The notes under the pieces were generated by a model. It searched no databases and was not told the origin of the DNA. It worked only from the letters and a program-made list of their open reading frames with translations. From the NCBI RefSeq assembly GCF_003732545.1, contig NZ_AYKF01000072.1:1-52687 (forward strand): a stretch of DNA of 52,687 bases, written 5' to 3'. The position numbers and the translations under genes are program-made. The DNA comes from Salinisphaera orenii subsp. halophila YIM 95161 (lineage in GTDB: Bacteria; Pseudomonadota; Gammaproteobacteria; Nevskiales; Salinisphaeraceae). This document shows positions 1 through 7,492 of this stretch, piece by piece. The first letter of the stretch is position 1; each line of letters begins with the position of its first letter.

Positions 1-295
1 GCGCGATTTGAGGCCCAACCCTTCGGGACAAGCGCTGTGGTGCGGCAATCCAGTGCTGTCGCACGTTGACGCAGAATGACTGCGCGGCGCGTACGACGCC
101 TCGTCTTGCCGCACCACAGCGCTTGGCGCGGGCTCGTGTGAGGTGTTGACAGGCCCTAGCACGCCGCTCGCAACACCGGCGCGGATCGCGGATATCGCGG
201 CGTCGGGTATCCGCGGCCGCCCGAACACGCCCTCGCGCAGGCAAGCGGCCGGGCGGCCGCTCGCTTGCGTCTTTCGACCGCCACAGGGGCACATC
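1..295. other. Intergenic region at left edge, no gene seen
   Basis: No open frame here has the composition or motifs of a real gene. A frame open from 143 runs into the iron-binding protein gene, but its first 51 codons are Arg/Pro-rich and lie upstream of a clear signal peptide, so I treat them as non-coding. The region holds a 20-bp inverted repeat (29-125). It also holds a TTGACA at 146-151 with no convincing -10 at normal spacing. I see no Fur-box-like sequence, although the downstream operon is an iron importer. Confidence 0.6.
29..125. repeat. Perfect 20-bp inverted repeat, 57-base spacer
   Basis: The arm at 29-48 (begins CAAGCGCTGTGG, ends GCGGCAA) is exactly reverse-complemented at 106-125. 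The 57 bases between do not continue the pairing, and no target-site duplication is visible outside the arms. The whole unit is 97 bases, so it could be a miniature inverted-repeat element, a long hairpin at the end of a transcript from the left, or a protein-binding site. There is no T-run after either arm, which argues against a simple terminator. Confidence 0.7.
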
Positions 296-1327
296 ATGCA
301 ACGTCGTCACTTTGTTCAGGGGGTTGCCGCACTCGGCCTGCTGTCGCCGTCGCGGCTGCTCGCGGCCGCCGCCGAATCCGGCGGTCCGGGCCCGGTCGGC
401 GCGGATGCGCTGCCCGAGCTGGCGGGCCCGTTGACCGTCTATCTCGGTCGCGGCGAAGGCGGGCTCTACGACGACGTCGTCGCCGCGATCGAAAAGCGCA
501 ATCCTGCGCTCAAGCTCAAGATCCGGCGTGCGCCCTCCGCGGCGCTGGCCAACACCCTGCTCGCCGAATCCCGCGCCGGGGTCAAGCGCGCGGATTTGTT
601 CTGGTCGATCGACGCCAGCTCGCTCGGCGCGGTCGCCGGCGCCGGTCTCGGCCGGCCGGTGCCGGACGATATCCAGGGCCAGATCAAGCCGGATTTCCGC
701 TACGACGCGTGGGCCGCGGTGTCGGGCCGGCTGCGCACGGTGCCCTACAATCCGACACGCGTGTCGCGCGAGGCGATACCGGACGACATCATGGCGTTCG
801 CCGACAGCGACCTGCGCATCGGCTGGGCACCGGCCTACGGCGCCTTCCAGTCCTTCGTGACCGCCATGCGCCTGCTGGCCGGCGAAGGCCCCACACGCAG
901 CTGGCTGACCGGCGTCAACCGACACGCCAAGACCTACGCCGGGGAACTCGGCGTGGCCATGGGCGTGGCCCGCGGCGAGGTGGATGTGGGTTTCGCCAAC
1001 CACTACTACACGCTGCGCCTGAAGAAGGGCCAGCCCGACGCCGACCTGGCTCTGGCCCTGACCGCAGGTGATGCGGGCAGCCTGGTCAACTCGTCGGGCG
1101 TGGTCCTGCTCGACGACAATCCGCTGGCGGCGAATTTCCTGCGTTATCTGCTGAGCCGCGAGGTCCAGTCCTATCTGGCCCGGGAGGCCTTCGAGATCCC
1201 GATGATCGCCGGCGTACCGGGGCCCGCGGGCCTGCCGACGCCGATCGAGCCCCCGGCCATCAATCTCACCCGGCTCGACGATCTCCAGCCCACGCTGGAA
1301 CTGCTGCGGGAGACCGGCGTGCTATGA
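296..1327 (+). CDS. Iron(III) ABC transporter, periplasmic substrate-binding protein
   Basis: Binds ferric iron (or a similar oxyanion-bound metal) in the periplasm and delivers it to the permease encoded next. The start at 296 is preceded by AGGGG and gives a 343-residue protein with an RRHFVQG signal (residues 3-9), hydrophobic to about 27, so export may be by Tat. The family's tandem-tyrosine iron ligand is visible as ANHYYTLRLKKGQ, Tyr237-Tyr238. The C-terminal segment FLRYLLSREVQSYLA is typical of FbpA/AfuA-type proteins. The stop overlaps the permease start by four bases, so the genes are translationally coupled. A longer frame to 143 exists but encodes no signal-like or conserved sequence. 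Iron as substrate is inferred from the family and the YY motif; another metal or organic ligand cannot be excluded. Confidence 0.88.
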   Translation: MQRRHFVQGVAALGLLSPSRLLAAAAESGGPGPVGADALPELAGPLTVYLGRGEGGLYDDVVAAIEKRNPALKLKIRRAPSAALANTLLAESRAGVKRADLFWSIDASSLGAVAGAGLGRPVPDDIQGQIKPDFRYDAWAAVSGRLRTVPYNPTRVSREAIPDDIMAFADSDLRIGWAPAYGAFQSFVTAMRLLAGEGPTRSWLTGVNRHAKTYAGELGVAMGVARGEVDVGFANHYYTLRLKKGQPDADLALALTAGDAGSLVNSSGVVLLDDNPLAANFLRYLLSREVQSYLAREAFEIPMIAGVPGPAGLPTPIEPPAINLTRLDDLQPTLELLRETGVL

Positions 1328-2832
1328 GGCGGACACGCGCCTCGCTGCTCGCGAGCCTCGCCGTCGCGACGGCAGCGCTCGCTCCCATCGCCGCGATCGC
1401 GACGCTCGCGCTGGGCGCCGACGTCGCCTTCGACATCCGCAGTCTCGGCATTCTGACGCATACCGTGCTGCTGGCCGGCCTGTCGGTCGCCGGCGCCGTG
1501 CTGCTCGGCGTGCCGCTGGCGGTGCTCACGACCTACGCTGATCTGCCGCTGCGCCGGCTCTGGGTCGCGGCCCTGGCCGCGCCGCTGGCCATCCCCAGCT
1601 ATATCGGCGCCTTCGCCTATTTCGCGGCCTTCGGACCCGGCGGCGAGCTGGATCGTCTCATCGGGCTGCCCTCGCCGCGGATCGAGGGCCTGGCCGGATC
1701 CGCGCTCATCATGAGCCTCTACACCTATCCCTTCGTGCTGCTGTCCACGCGGGCCGCGCTGCAGAGCCTGGACGGCAGCGTGGTCGACGCCGCGCGGACG
1801 CTGGGCCTGTCGCTGCCGGCCGCGCTCTGGCACGTGGTGCTGCCCCGCGCACGCAACGGCATCGCCGCCGGCGCCCTGCTGGTCGCGCTCTACGCCCTGT
1901 CGGACTTCGCGACCCCCGCGATCATGGGGCTCGACACCTTCACACGCATGATCTACGTGGAGTACAACGCCTTCGGCCTCGATCGTGCCGCGATGATGTC
2001 ACTGCAATTGCTTGCGCTGGTGGTCATCGTGCTGTGGCTGGAGGCCCGCGTGCGGGTGCGCCGCGAGCGCTTCGGCCGGCGCGTGCACCTGCCCCTGTCG
2101 ACGGGCGCGCGGCGGCTCGCGCTGGCGGTGGCCGCGGCGGTGGTCATGGCCACCGTCGTCGTTCCGCTCGCCGTTTTCGGGCTGTGGCTCGCACGAGAGG
2201 GCGCGATAGGCTTCGAGGCGTCGTTCGCATTCAACTCCGCCTACGCCGCAGGTCTTGCCGCCGCGGTCACCCTCGTCGTGGCCGTGCCGGTGGCCCATGC
2301 CGCGACCACTGGCGGCCTCGGGCGTCTGTGCGAGCGCATCACTTATCTCGGCTTCGGGGTGCCGGGTATCGTCATGGGGACCGCACTTGTCTACATCGGC
2401 CTGCGGCTGCCGCTGCTCTACCAGACACTGGCGCTGCTGGTGCTGGCGTATGTCCTGCGCTTTCTGCCGCTGGCGGTCGGCGCCGTACGCGCCAGCAGCG
2501 ATCGGGTGGAAGACAGCATGGTCGGCGCGGCGCGCAGCCTGGGCGCCGGCCCCGCCGAGGCCTTTCGACGGGTCAGCCTGCCGCTGATCCTGCCGGGGGT
2601 GATCGCGGCGGCTGCGCTGGTCTTTCTGGAGGCGATGCGCGAACTGCCGGCCACCCTGCTCCTGCGCCCGACCGGGTTCGACACCCTGGCCACCTATCTC
2701 TGGCGGGTCTACGATGCCGGACAGCTGGGCCGCGGCGCGGTGCCGGCGCTGGCGCTGGTGGCCATTTCCGCGGCGGCGCTGGCGATCATGCTCGCCGGCG
2801 AGTCGCGTCGCCGGCGGCTCACGCCACTCTAG
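1324..2832 (+). CDS. Iron(III) ABC transporter, fused two-domain permease
   Basis: Inner-membrane channel of the importer. The 502-residue protein is a tandem duplication of the binding-protein-dependent permease domain, about 12 hydrophobic segments in all, as in FbpB/AfuB/SfuB. Each half carries its EAA-type loop that docks to the ATPase: VVDAARTLGLSLPAALWHV in the first half and MVGAARSLGAGPAEAFRRV in the second. One polypeptide therefore supplies both ATPase contacts, which is the usual arrangement for ferric-iron importers. The ATG overlaps the upstream stop (ATGA), and the gene ends 45 bases before the ATPase gene. I see no truncation. Confidence 0.9.
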   Translation: MRRTRASLLASLAVATAALAPIAAIATLALGADVAFDIRSLGILTHTVLLAGLSVAGAVLLGVPLAVLTTYADLPLRRLWVAALAAPLAIPSYIGAFAYFAAFGPGGELDRLIGLPSPRIEGLAGSALIMSLYTYPFVLLSTRAALQSLDGSVVDAARTLGLSLPAALWHVVLPRARNGIAAGALLVALYALSDFATPAIMGLDTFTRMIYVEYNAFGLDRAAMMSLQLLALVVIVLWLEARVRVRRERFGRRVHLPLSTGARRLALAVAAAVVMATVVVPLAVFGLWLAREGAIGFEASFAFNSAYAAGLAAAVTLVVAVPVAHAATTGGLGRLCERITYLGFGVPGIVMGTALVYIGLRLPLLYQTLALLVLAYVLRFLPLAVGAVRASSDRVEDSMVGAARSLGAGPAEAFRRVSLPLILPGVIAAAALVFLEAMRELPATLLLRPTGFDTLATYLWRVYDAGQLGRGAVPALALVAISAAALAIMLAGESRRRRLTPL

Positions 2833-2877
2833 ACAGCCCCCCGGCCAATACACCGGGCCCGCGAGGAAGACCGCATC

Positions 2878-3897
2878 ATGCTCGAGACACGTCGTCTGAC
2901 CGTCCGGTACGGCCGCACCACCGCCGTCGACGCGCTGGATCTGGCGCTGGCGGACGACGAGATCGTGACCCTCGTCGGCCCGACCGGCTGCGGCAAGACG
3001 AGCGTGCTGCGCGCCGTCGCCGGTCTCCTGCCGCCGAGCGACGGCGAGATCCGGCTCGGCGCGCTCCGCATCGATGCCCGCCACGACGTGCCGCCGGAAA
3101 AACGCGGCGTCGGGCTGGTGTTCCAGGATTTCGCCCTGTTCCCGCATCTGAACGTTGCCGACAACGTCGCCTTTCGTCTGCGCGACCGCGGGCCCGCCGA
3201 GCACTGGATCGAGCGCCTCGGACTGGCGGCCCATCGGCAGGCCATGCCGGACACGCTCTCCGGGGGCCAGAAACAGCGCGTCGCCCTGGCCCGCGCGCTG
3301 GCCCACGCGCCCGCGCTGATGCTGCTCGACGAACCCCTCGCCAGCCTGGATGCCGCACTCAAGGCCGAACTGCGCTGGGAGATTCGCGACGTCCTGAAGG
3401 CCGCCGGCACACCGGCGCTGTGGGTCACCCACGATCAGACCGAGGCGCTGTCGGTCGGTGATCGCATGGGTGTCATGCACACGGGCCGGCTGGAGCAGAT
3501 CGACACCCCGGACGTGTGTTTCCGGCTGCCGGCGACACGCTTCGTGGCCCGGTTTCTCGGCGATGCGGCCTTCGTGCCCGGGCGGCTGGAAGCCGACCGG
3601 CTGGTGACCGCCATCGGCCACGCCCCGGCGCCGCGCGACTGCACCGGCGAGCGGGTCGACGTGCTGGTGCGGCCCGATGATCTCTCGCTGCAGCCGGCCG
3701 CGGGCGGCGACGGCGGCAACGGCCATGTCGCCTGGGCCCGCTACGAAGGCGAGACCCGGCTCTACGGGATCGGCCTGGATCACGGCGAAACGCTGCGCGT
3801 GCGCACCAACCACGAGCACGACTACGCCCGCGGCATGCGTGTCGCCGCCCGGATCTGCGCCGGACATCCGCTAGCCGCGTTCCCACCGGGCGACTGA
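2878..3897 (+). CDS. Iron(III) ABC transporter, ATP-binding protein
   Basis: Cytoplasmic ATPase that powers the importer. Over 339 residues it shows Walker A (GPTGCGKT, 34-41), the Q-loop region VGLVFQDFALFPHL, the ABC signature LSGGQKQRVALARAL, Walker B LMLLDEP and the switch histidine in WVTHDQTEALSVGDRMGV. A C-terminal regulatory extension (about residues 230-339) resembles the TOBE/OB part of the FbpC/PotA branch. It is last in the three-gene operon. The spacing of 45 bases from the permease stop, with GAGGAAG before the ATG, suggests its own ribosome site. Assignment to iron rather than polyamine or sulfate rests on its partners. Confidence 0.9.
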   Translation: MLETRRLTVRYGRTTAVDALDLALADDEIVTLVGPTGCGKTSVLRAVAGLLPPSDGEIRLGALRIDARHDVPPEKRGVGLVFQDFALFPHLNVADNVAFRLRDRGPAEHWIERLGLAAHRQAMPDTLSGGQKQRVALARALAHAPALMLLDEPLASLDAALKAELRWEIRDVLKAAGTPALWVTHDQTEALSVGDRMGVMHTGRLEQIDTPDVCFRLPATRFVARFLGDAAFVPGRLEADRLVTAIGHAPAPRDCTGERVDVLVRPDDLSLQPAAGGDGGNGHVAWARYEGETRLYGIGLDHGETLRVRTNHEHDYARGMRVAARICAGHPLAAFPPGD

Positions 3898-4208
3898 CGC
3901 GCTCGCGGCGCGCCCGCCGCCACGGATCGGCAGACGCCCGCCACGCCCCCACCGGCGGTGGCCGCTCCGGCCAAGCCGGACGCCCCGGAGGCCCGACCCA
4001 TCACCATGAGCGACGCGCTTCGCGCTGCCGCCAGCCGAATGGCGTTGACTCGGGGTTCGAAGACATACGCAGCGCCTCCGAACCGCGTTCGCGATAGCGA
4101 TTCGCGATCGCGGCACGGGCGTTGCGTAGCCGGCCGCACGCCGCCGCTACCGCTGGCGAATCGGTCGCCAATCCGCGGATACCGAACCCCGGCCGCGGTC
4201 GCCCGTGT

Positions 4209-4243
4209 CTATCCACAGACTTGTGCACGGCAACTGGGGATAA
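4209..4243. promoter_or_regulatory. Inverted pair of DnaA-box-like 9-mers
   Basis: CTATCCACA (4209-4217) differs from the DnaA consensus TTATCCACA at one base. TGGGGATAA (4235-4243) differs from its complement TGTGGATAA at one base. The two face each other across 17 bases, with TTGTGCAC between them. No replication gene is nearby, so this would be a DnaA titration or regulatory site rather than an origin, or chance. Confidence 0.35.
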
Positions 4244-4281
4244 CACCGGCCAGCAGTCGACGCTGCCGGCCGGCGCCGACG

Positions 4282-4337
4282 TTTTCATCGCCGTGTCACC
4301 GGTCCGTCATCGGTGCGTCGCATGCGCGGACTAGCCT
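4282..4337 (+). promoter_or_regulatory. Candidate Pho box promoter for the nucleotidase gene
   Basis: Four heptamers stand at exact 11-base steps: TTTTCAT (4282), GTGTCAC (4293), CCGTCAT (4304) and GCGTCGC (4315). Compared with the PhoB half-site CTGTCAT they match at 5, 5, 6 and 3 of 7 positions. A weak -10, TAGCCT, follows at 4332-4337 at about the distance expected in Pho promoters. The downstream product releases phosphate from nucleotides, which fits phosphate control. Confidence 0.5.
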
Positions 4338-4365
4338 TGCCGCGATTCACGCAACGGGGGAACCG

Positions 4366-6516
4366 ATGACTTCAAAGACACGCCGCGCGGGCCGGCTGCG
4401 CCCGCTTCTCATACTCGCGCTGCTCGCGGCCCTGGTCGGCTGCTCCGACAGCAACGACGACGCCGACATCGATCGTGACGAGGCCCCCGTCGGGGACGCG
4501 AGCTATCAACTGCAGCTGCTGCATTTCGCCGACATGGACGGCGCGACCGCCGCGCTCGATAACGTCTCCAACTTCTCGTCCCTGATCAACGCTTTCCGCG
4601 ACGTGGACGAGCTGGGCGGCAACACTCTGGTGGTCAGCTCCGGCGACAACTACATTCCGGGACCACGTTTCTTCGCCGCCGGCGTGGACACCGAGCAGAC
4701 CCGCGAGGCACTCGGCGTCCCCGGCAACGGCCGGGGCGACATCGTCTTCACCAACGCCTTCGGCACCGCCGCTTCCGCGGTCGGCAACCACGATCTCGAT
4801 CAGGGCACCGAAACGTTCGCGGGGCTGATCGCCGCCGACGGCGACTATCCGGGCGCCGCCTTCCCGTACCTGTCGACCAATCTCGATTTTTCCACCGATT
4901 CGAATCTGGCGGATCAAGTCGTCGACGACGGCCAGAACCAAGAGGCCGGCGCCGGCGGACTGGCCGGCAGCACCACCGTCGAGGTCGGCGGCGAGACGAT
5001 CGGTCTGGTCGGCGCGAGTACCCCGGCACTGGCCAGCATCACGTCGACGGGTGGGATCACGATCGCACCGTCCGAATTCGCGATGGACGAAGCCGGCTAC
5101 GACGCCCTGGCCGCCGAGATCCAGCCCGCGGTCGACGCCCTGGTCGACGCCGGCATCGACAAGATCGTGGTGTTGGCGCACATGCAGCAGATCGCCATCG
5201 AGAAGGCACTGGCCGAGCGGCTCGCGAACGTCGACATCATCGTCGCCGGCGGCTCCAACACCCTCCTTGCCGACAGCGACGACGTGCTGCGCGACGGCGA
5301 CAGCGCCGCCGACGACTATCCGCTCGCCTTCACCGGGCCTGACGGCTCGCCCACGCTGGTGGTCAACGTCGACGGCGACTACAAGTACCTCGGCCGGCTG
5401 GTCGTCGATTTCGACGACGCCGGCGTGCTGATCACCGACAGCCTGGACAGCAGCGACAACGGCGCCTGGGCCTCGACGGACGCGGTGCTCGAGATGCTCG
5501 CCAACCGGGGCCTCGACACGGCCGCCGACGGCACCGTGCTGGCGGTGCAGTCGGCGCTGCAGGACGTTCTGGCCGACCAGGACGGCAACGTTCAGGGCAT
5601 CACCGACGTCTATCTGGACGGCCGTCGCGGCCAGGTGCGCACGGAAGAGACCAACCTCGGCAACCTCACCGCCGACGCCAACCTGTTCTACGCCCGCCGG
5701 GTCGAGCCGGACGTGCAGGTCTCGCTGAAGAACGGCGGCGGCATCCGCGATGCGATCGGTCAGGTGATCGTGCCGCCGGGCAGCACGGGCGATCCCGAAC
5801 TCCGCCCGCCGCAGGCCAACGCATCCATCGGCAAGCCGGCCGGCGGCGTCTCCCAGTTCGACATCGCCGGCGCGCTGCGCTTCAACAACAGCCTGACGCT
5901 GATCACGGTCACCGCCGCGGAGCTGCGCGACATCATGGAGCACGCGGTGGCGGCCACGACCGACGGCGCCACGCCCGGTCAGTTTCCCCAGATCGGCGGG
6001 CTGCGTATCGCCTTCGACCCCGACCGCACCGCGCGCAGCGGCGGCCAGATGAACATGGGTTCGGCGACCAGCGGCAACCGCATCCGCGCCATGGTGCTCA
6101 TCGACGACGCCGGCAACGAGACGACCCCCCTGGTGACCGACGGCTCGTTCGTGGTCGATCCCGACATGCCGATCCGAATGGTGCTGCTGGCCTTCACCGC
6201 GGCCTGCGTGCCCGGCGACAACTACGACGCGGGATCGCAGGAATGCGGCGACGCCTATCCGCTGACGGGGCTATCGGATCCGCAACGCCTCGACCTGGAT
6301 CCGGCGACCGTCGAAGACCCCGACGCCGTGGACACGGCCTACGATCCCGGCCGCGCGGGCTTCGCCGCCACCGGCACCGAACAGGACGCCTTCGCCGAGT
6401 ATCTTCAGGCGCGCTACAACCCCGCCAACGGCGGCAGCGCGTTCGCGATGCCGGAGACCGTGCCAGCCGATGACACGCGCATCGTCAATCTCGCCGCACG
6501 CCGGGCTGCGCAATAG
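4366..6516 (+). CDS. 5'-nucleotidase/2',3'-cyclic phosphodiesterase-type lipoprotein
   Basis: Metallophosphoesterase of the UshA/CpdB/YfkN type, expected in the cell envelope, where it removes phosphate from nucleotides or related esters. The start at 4366 follows GGGGGAA and gives a 716-residue protein with a lipoprotein signal (LVGC, lipidated Cys26). The metal-binding N-terminal domain shows LLHFADMDG (51-59), SSGDNY (91-96) and GNHDLDQG (140-147), then VVLAHMQQ and IIVAGGSN. The C-terminal 5'-nucleotidase domain has NLGNLTADANLFYARR, NGGGIRDAIG and TVTAAELRDIMEHAV. It stands alone between the iron importer and tRNA-Ala, with a Pho-box-like array upstream. The first motif reads FADMDG where most relatives have TSDLHG or similar, so substrate choice may differ. 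The exact substrate is unknown. Confidence 0.87.
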   Translation: MTSKTRRAGRLRPLLILALLAALVGCSDSNDDADIDRDEAPVGDASYQLQLLHFADMDGATAALDNVSNFSSLINAFRDVDELGGNTLVVSSGDNYIPGPRFFAAGVDTEQTREALGVPGNGRGDIVFTNAFGTAASAVGNHDLDQGTETFAGLIAADGDYPGAAFPYLSTNLDFSTDSNLADQVVDDGQNQEAGAGGLAGSTTVEVGGETIGLVGASTPALASITSTGGITIAPSEFAMDEAGYDALAAEIQPAVDALVDAGIDKIVVLAHMQQIAIEKALAERLANVDIIVAGGSNTLLADSDDVLRDGDSAADDYPLAFTGPDGSPTLVVNVDGDYKYLGRLVVDFDDAGVLITDSLDSSDNGAWASTDAVLEMLANRGLDTAADGTVLAVQSALQDVLADQDGNVQGITDVYLDGRRGQVRTEETNLGNLTADANLFYARRVEPDVQVSLKNGGGIRDAIGQVIVPPGSTGDPELRPPQANASIGKPAGGVSQFDIAGALRFNNSLTLITVTAAELRDIMEHAVAATTDGATPGQFPQIGGLRIAFDPDRTARSGGQMNMGSATSGNRIRAMVLIDDAGNETTPLVTDGSFVVDPDMPIRMVLLAFTAACVPGDNYDAGSQECGDAYPLTGLSDPQRLDLDPATVEDPDAVDTAYDPGRAGFAATGTEQDAFAEYLQARYNPANGGSAFAMPETVPADDTRIVNLAARRAAQ

Positions 6517-6562
6517 CGCGGCGCCACTCGGCCGATTGGCGGGATAAGGCATCCCGACAAAA

Positions 6563-6597
6563 AAAGGCCCGGCGGGCGCAAAGCCTGCCGGGCCTTT
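6563..6597. terminator. Bidirectional rho-independent terminator
   Basis: AAAGGCCCGGCGGGC (6563-6577) pairs with GCCTGCCGGGCCTTT (6583-6597) over 15 positions with one G-A mismatch around a GCAAA loop. The minus strand has a strong T-run after it (A-run 6559-6565 on the + strand), serving tRNA-Ala. The + strand ends in TTTATCTT, serving the nucleotidase gene. Confidence 0.9.
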
Positions 6598-6608
6598 ATC
6601 TTGTTCGG

Positions 6609-6684
<76 letters not shown>

Positions 6685-6719
6685 TTTTTCTGGCTCACCT
6701 CCCGGCGAGCGAGCGGCGT

Positions 6720-6747
6720 ATGATAGCAGCCTTATGTCTGTTGCCAA
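6720..6747 (-). promoter_or_regulatory. Promoter of tRNA-Ala
   Basis: On the minus strand, TTGGCA (6747-6742), a 16-base spacer and TATCAT (6725-6720) lie upstream of the tRNA 5' end at 6684. The -10 is followed by a GC-rich discriminator (ACGCCGCTCG), typical of stable-RNA promoters under stringent control. The -35 overlaps the first codons of the divergent gene at 6734. Confidence 0.65.
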
Positions 6748-7492
6748 CCCCTTGCCCGCCGATTCGCGGCAAACGATCGCGCCGGCCGAGGTGGCGATCG
6801 TCGTCTTCGCCAGAGCCCCGCGCCCCGGCCGCTGCAAGACCCGGCTCGCCGCCGCCGTCGGCGCACGCCGGGCGGCACGCATCTACCACGCGCTGCTGAG
6901 CCGGGCCGTGGCCGCGGCAAGCGAAACCGCGGCCGACCATGTCTATCTGGCCTGTGCGCCGGACACGCGGGATGCCCGCCTGCACGCCCTGGCGCATCGG
7001 CACGGCGCCACCCGTCTCCGCCAGCCGGACGGCGACCTGGGCGAGCGTATGCACGCGGCGGCCGGGCACGTTCTGCGTCGCCATGCCGCGGTGGTGCTCC
7101 TTGGAAGCGACCAGCCGATACTGGACGACGGCTGGTTCGCCGATGCCGTCGCCGCCCTGCAGCGGCCGGGACGCGCGTGGCTTGCGCCCACGTGCGACGG
7201 CGGCTACTGGGCGCTGGGCCTGCGGCACGCCGAAGCACGGCCGTTCCGAGGACCGGCGTGGAGCACGTCTCGGGTGGCGGCCCAGACCGAGCGACGCCTG
7301 CGCCGCTGCGGCTGGGCTGTCGATCGATACCCGCAGCGGCGCGACATCGACCACGGCCGCGACTGGCATCGGCTGTCCGGCCCGACGAAACACCTGCTGG
7401 CGCGTCGGGCCGTCCGCCCGCGGGCCGAGGAGGTCAGCCGGCGTCGTTCGAATCCGCGGCGTTGTCAGCGCGCGCCTGGCGAACGCTGCTGA
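6734..7492 (+). CDS. DUF2064/TIGR04282-type glycosyltransferase-like protein
   Basis: Rossmann-like nucleotide-sugar transferase fold whose members are found beside lipid- or arsenosugar-type glycosylation genes; the reaction is not established. The 252-residue product begins with the family hallmark VFARAPRPGRCKTRLA (about residues 22-37). It also shows VVLLGSDQPILDDGWF (metal/nucleotide-binding Asp region) and LAPTCDGGYWALGLR. The conserved domain seems to end near WHRLSGPTKHLL. The last 30 or so residues are Arg-rich and are encoded where the gene overlaps the convergent peptidase gene by 59 bases, so a stop codon may have been lost. No partner gene stands next to it. The start at 6734 lies only 50 bases from the tRNA, with the divergent tRNA promoter overlapping it. 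Confidence 0.72.
   Translation: MSVANPLPADSRQTIAPAEVAIVVFARAPRPGRCKTRLAAAVGARRAARIYHALLSRAVAAASETAADHVYLACAPDTRDARLHALAHRHGATRLRQPDGDLGERMHAAAGHVLRRHAAVVLLGSDQPILDDGWFADAVAALQRPGRAWLAPTCDGGYWALGLRHAEARPFRGPAWSTSRVAAQTERRLRRCGWAVDRYPQRRDIDHGRDWHRLSGPTKHLLARRAVRPRAEEVSRRRSNPRRCQRAPGERC

Larger units (their letters stand above)
3898..4365. other. Intergenic region with regulatory sites
   Basis: This 468-base stretch has no supported gene. A frame open through it in phase with the nucleotidase lacks a ribosome site and conserved sequence and precedes a clear lipoprotein signal. It holds two DnaA-box-like 9-mers (4209-4243), a set of 11-bp repeats resembling PhoB half-sites (4282-4325) and the ribosome site GGGGGAA (4356-4362) of the next gene. 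I see no rho-independent terminator for the ABC operon. Confidence 0.6.

Noticed and set aside
1999-3867. 622-codon open frame on the minus strand opposite the iron importer
   Set aside because: It mirrors two genes with clear family motifs on the + strand. Its product is Gln/Arg/His-rich with no domain, as expected of antisense frames in GC-rich DNA.
3958-4365. N-terminal extension of the nucleotidase
   Set aside because: The frame stays open, but a lipoprotein signal with a ribosome site begins at 4366, and the extension has no conserved sequence.
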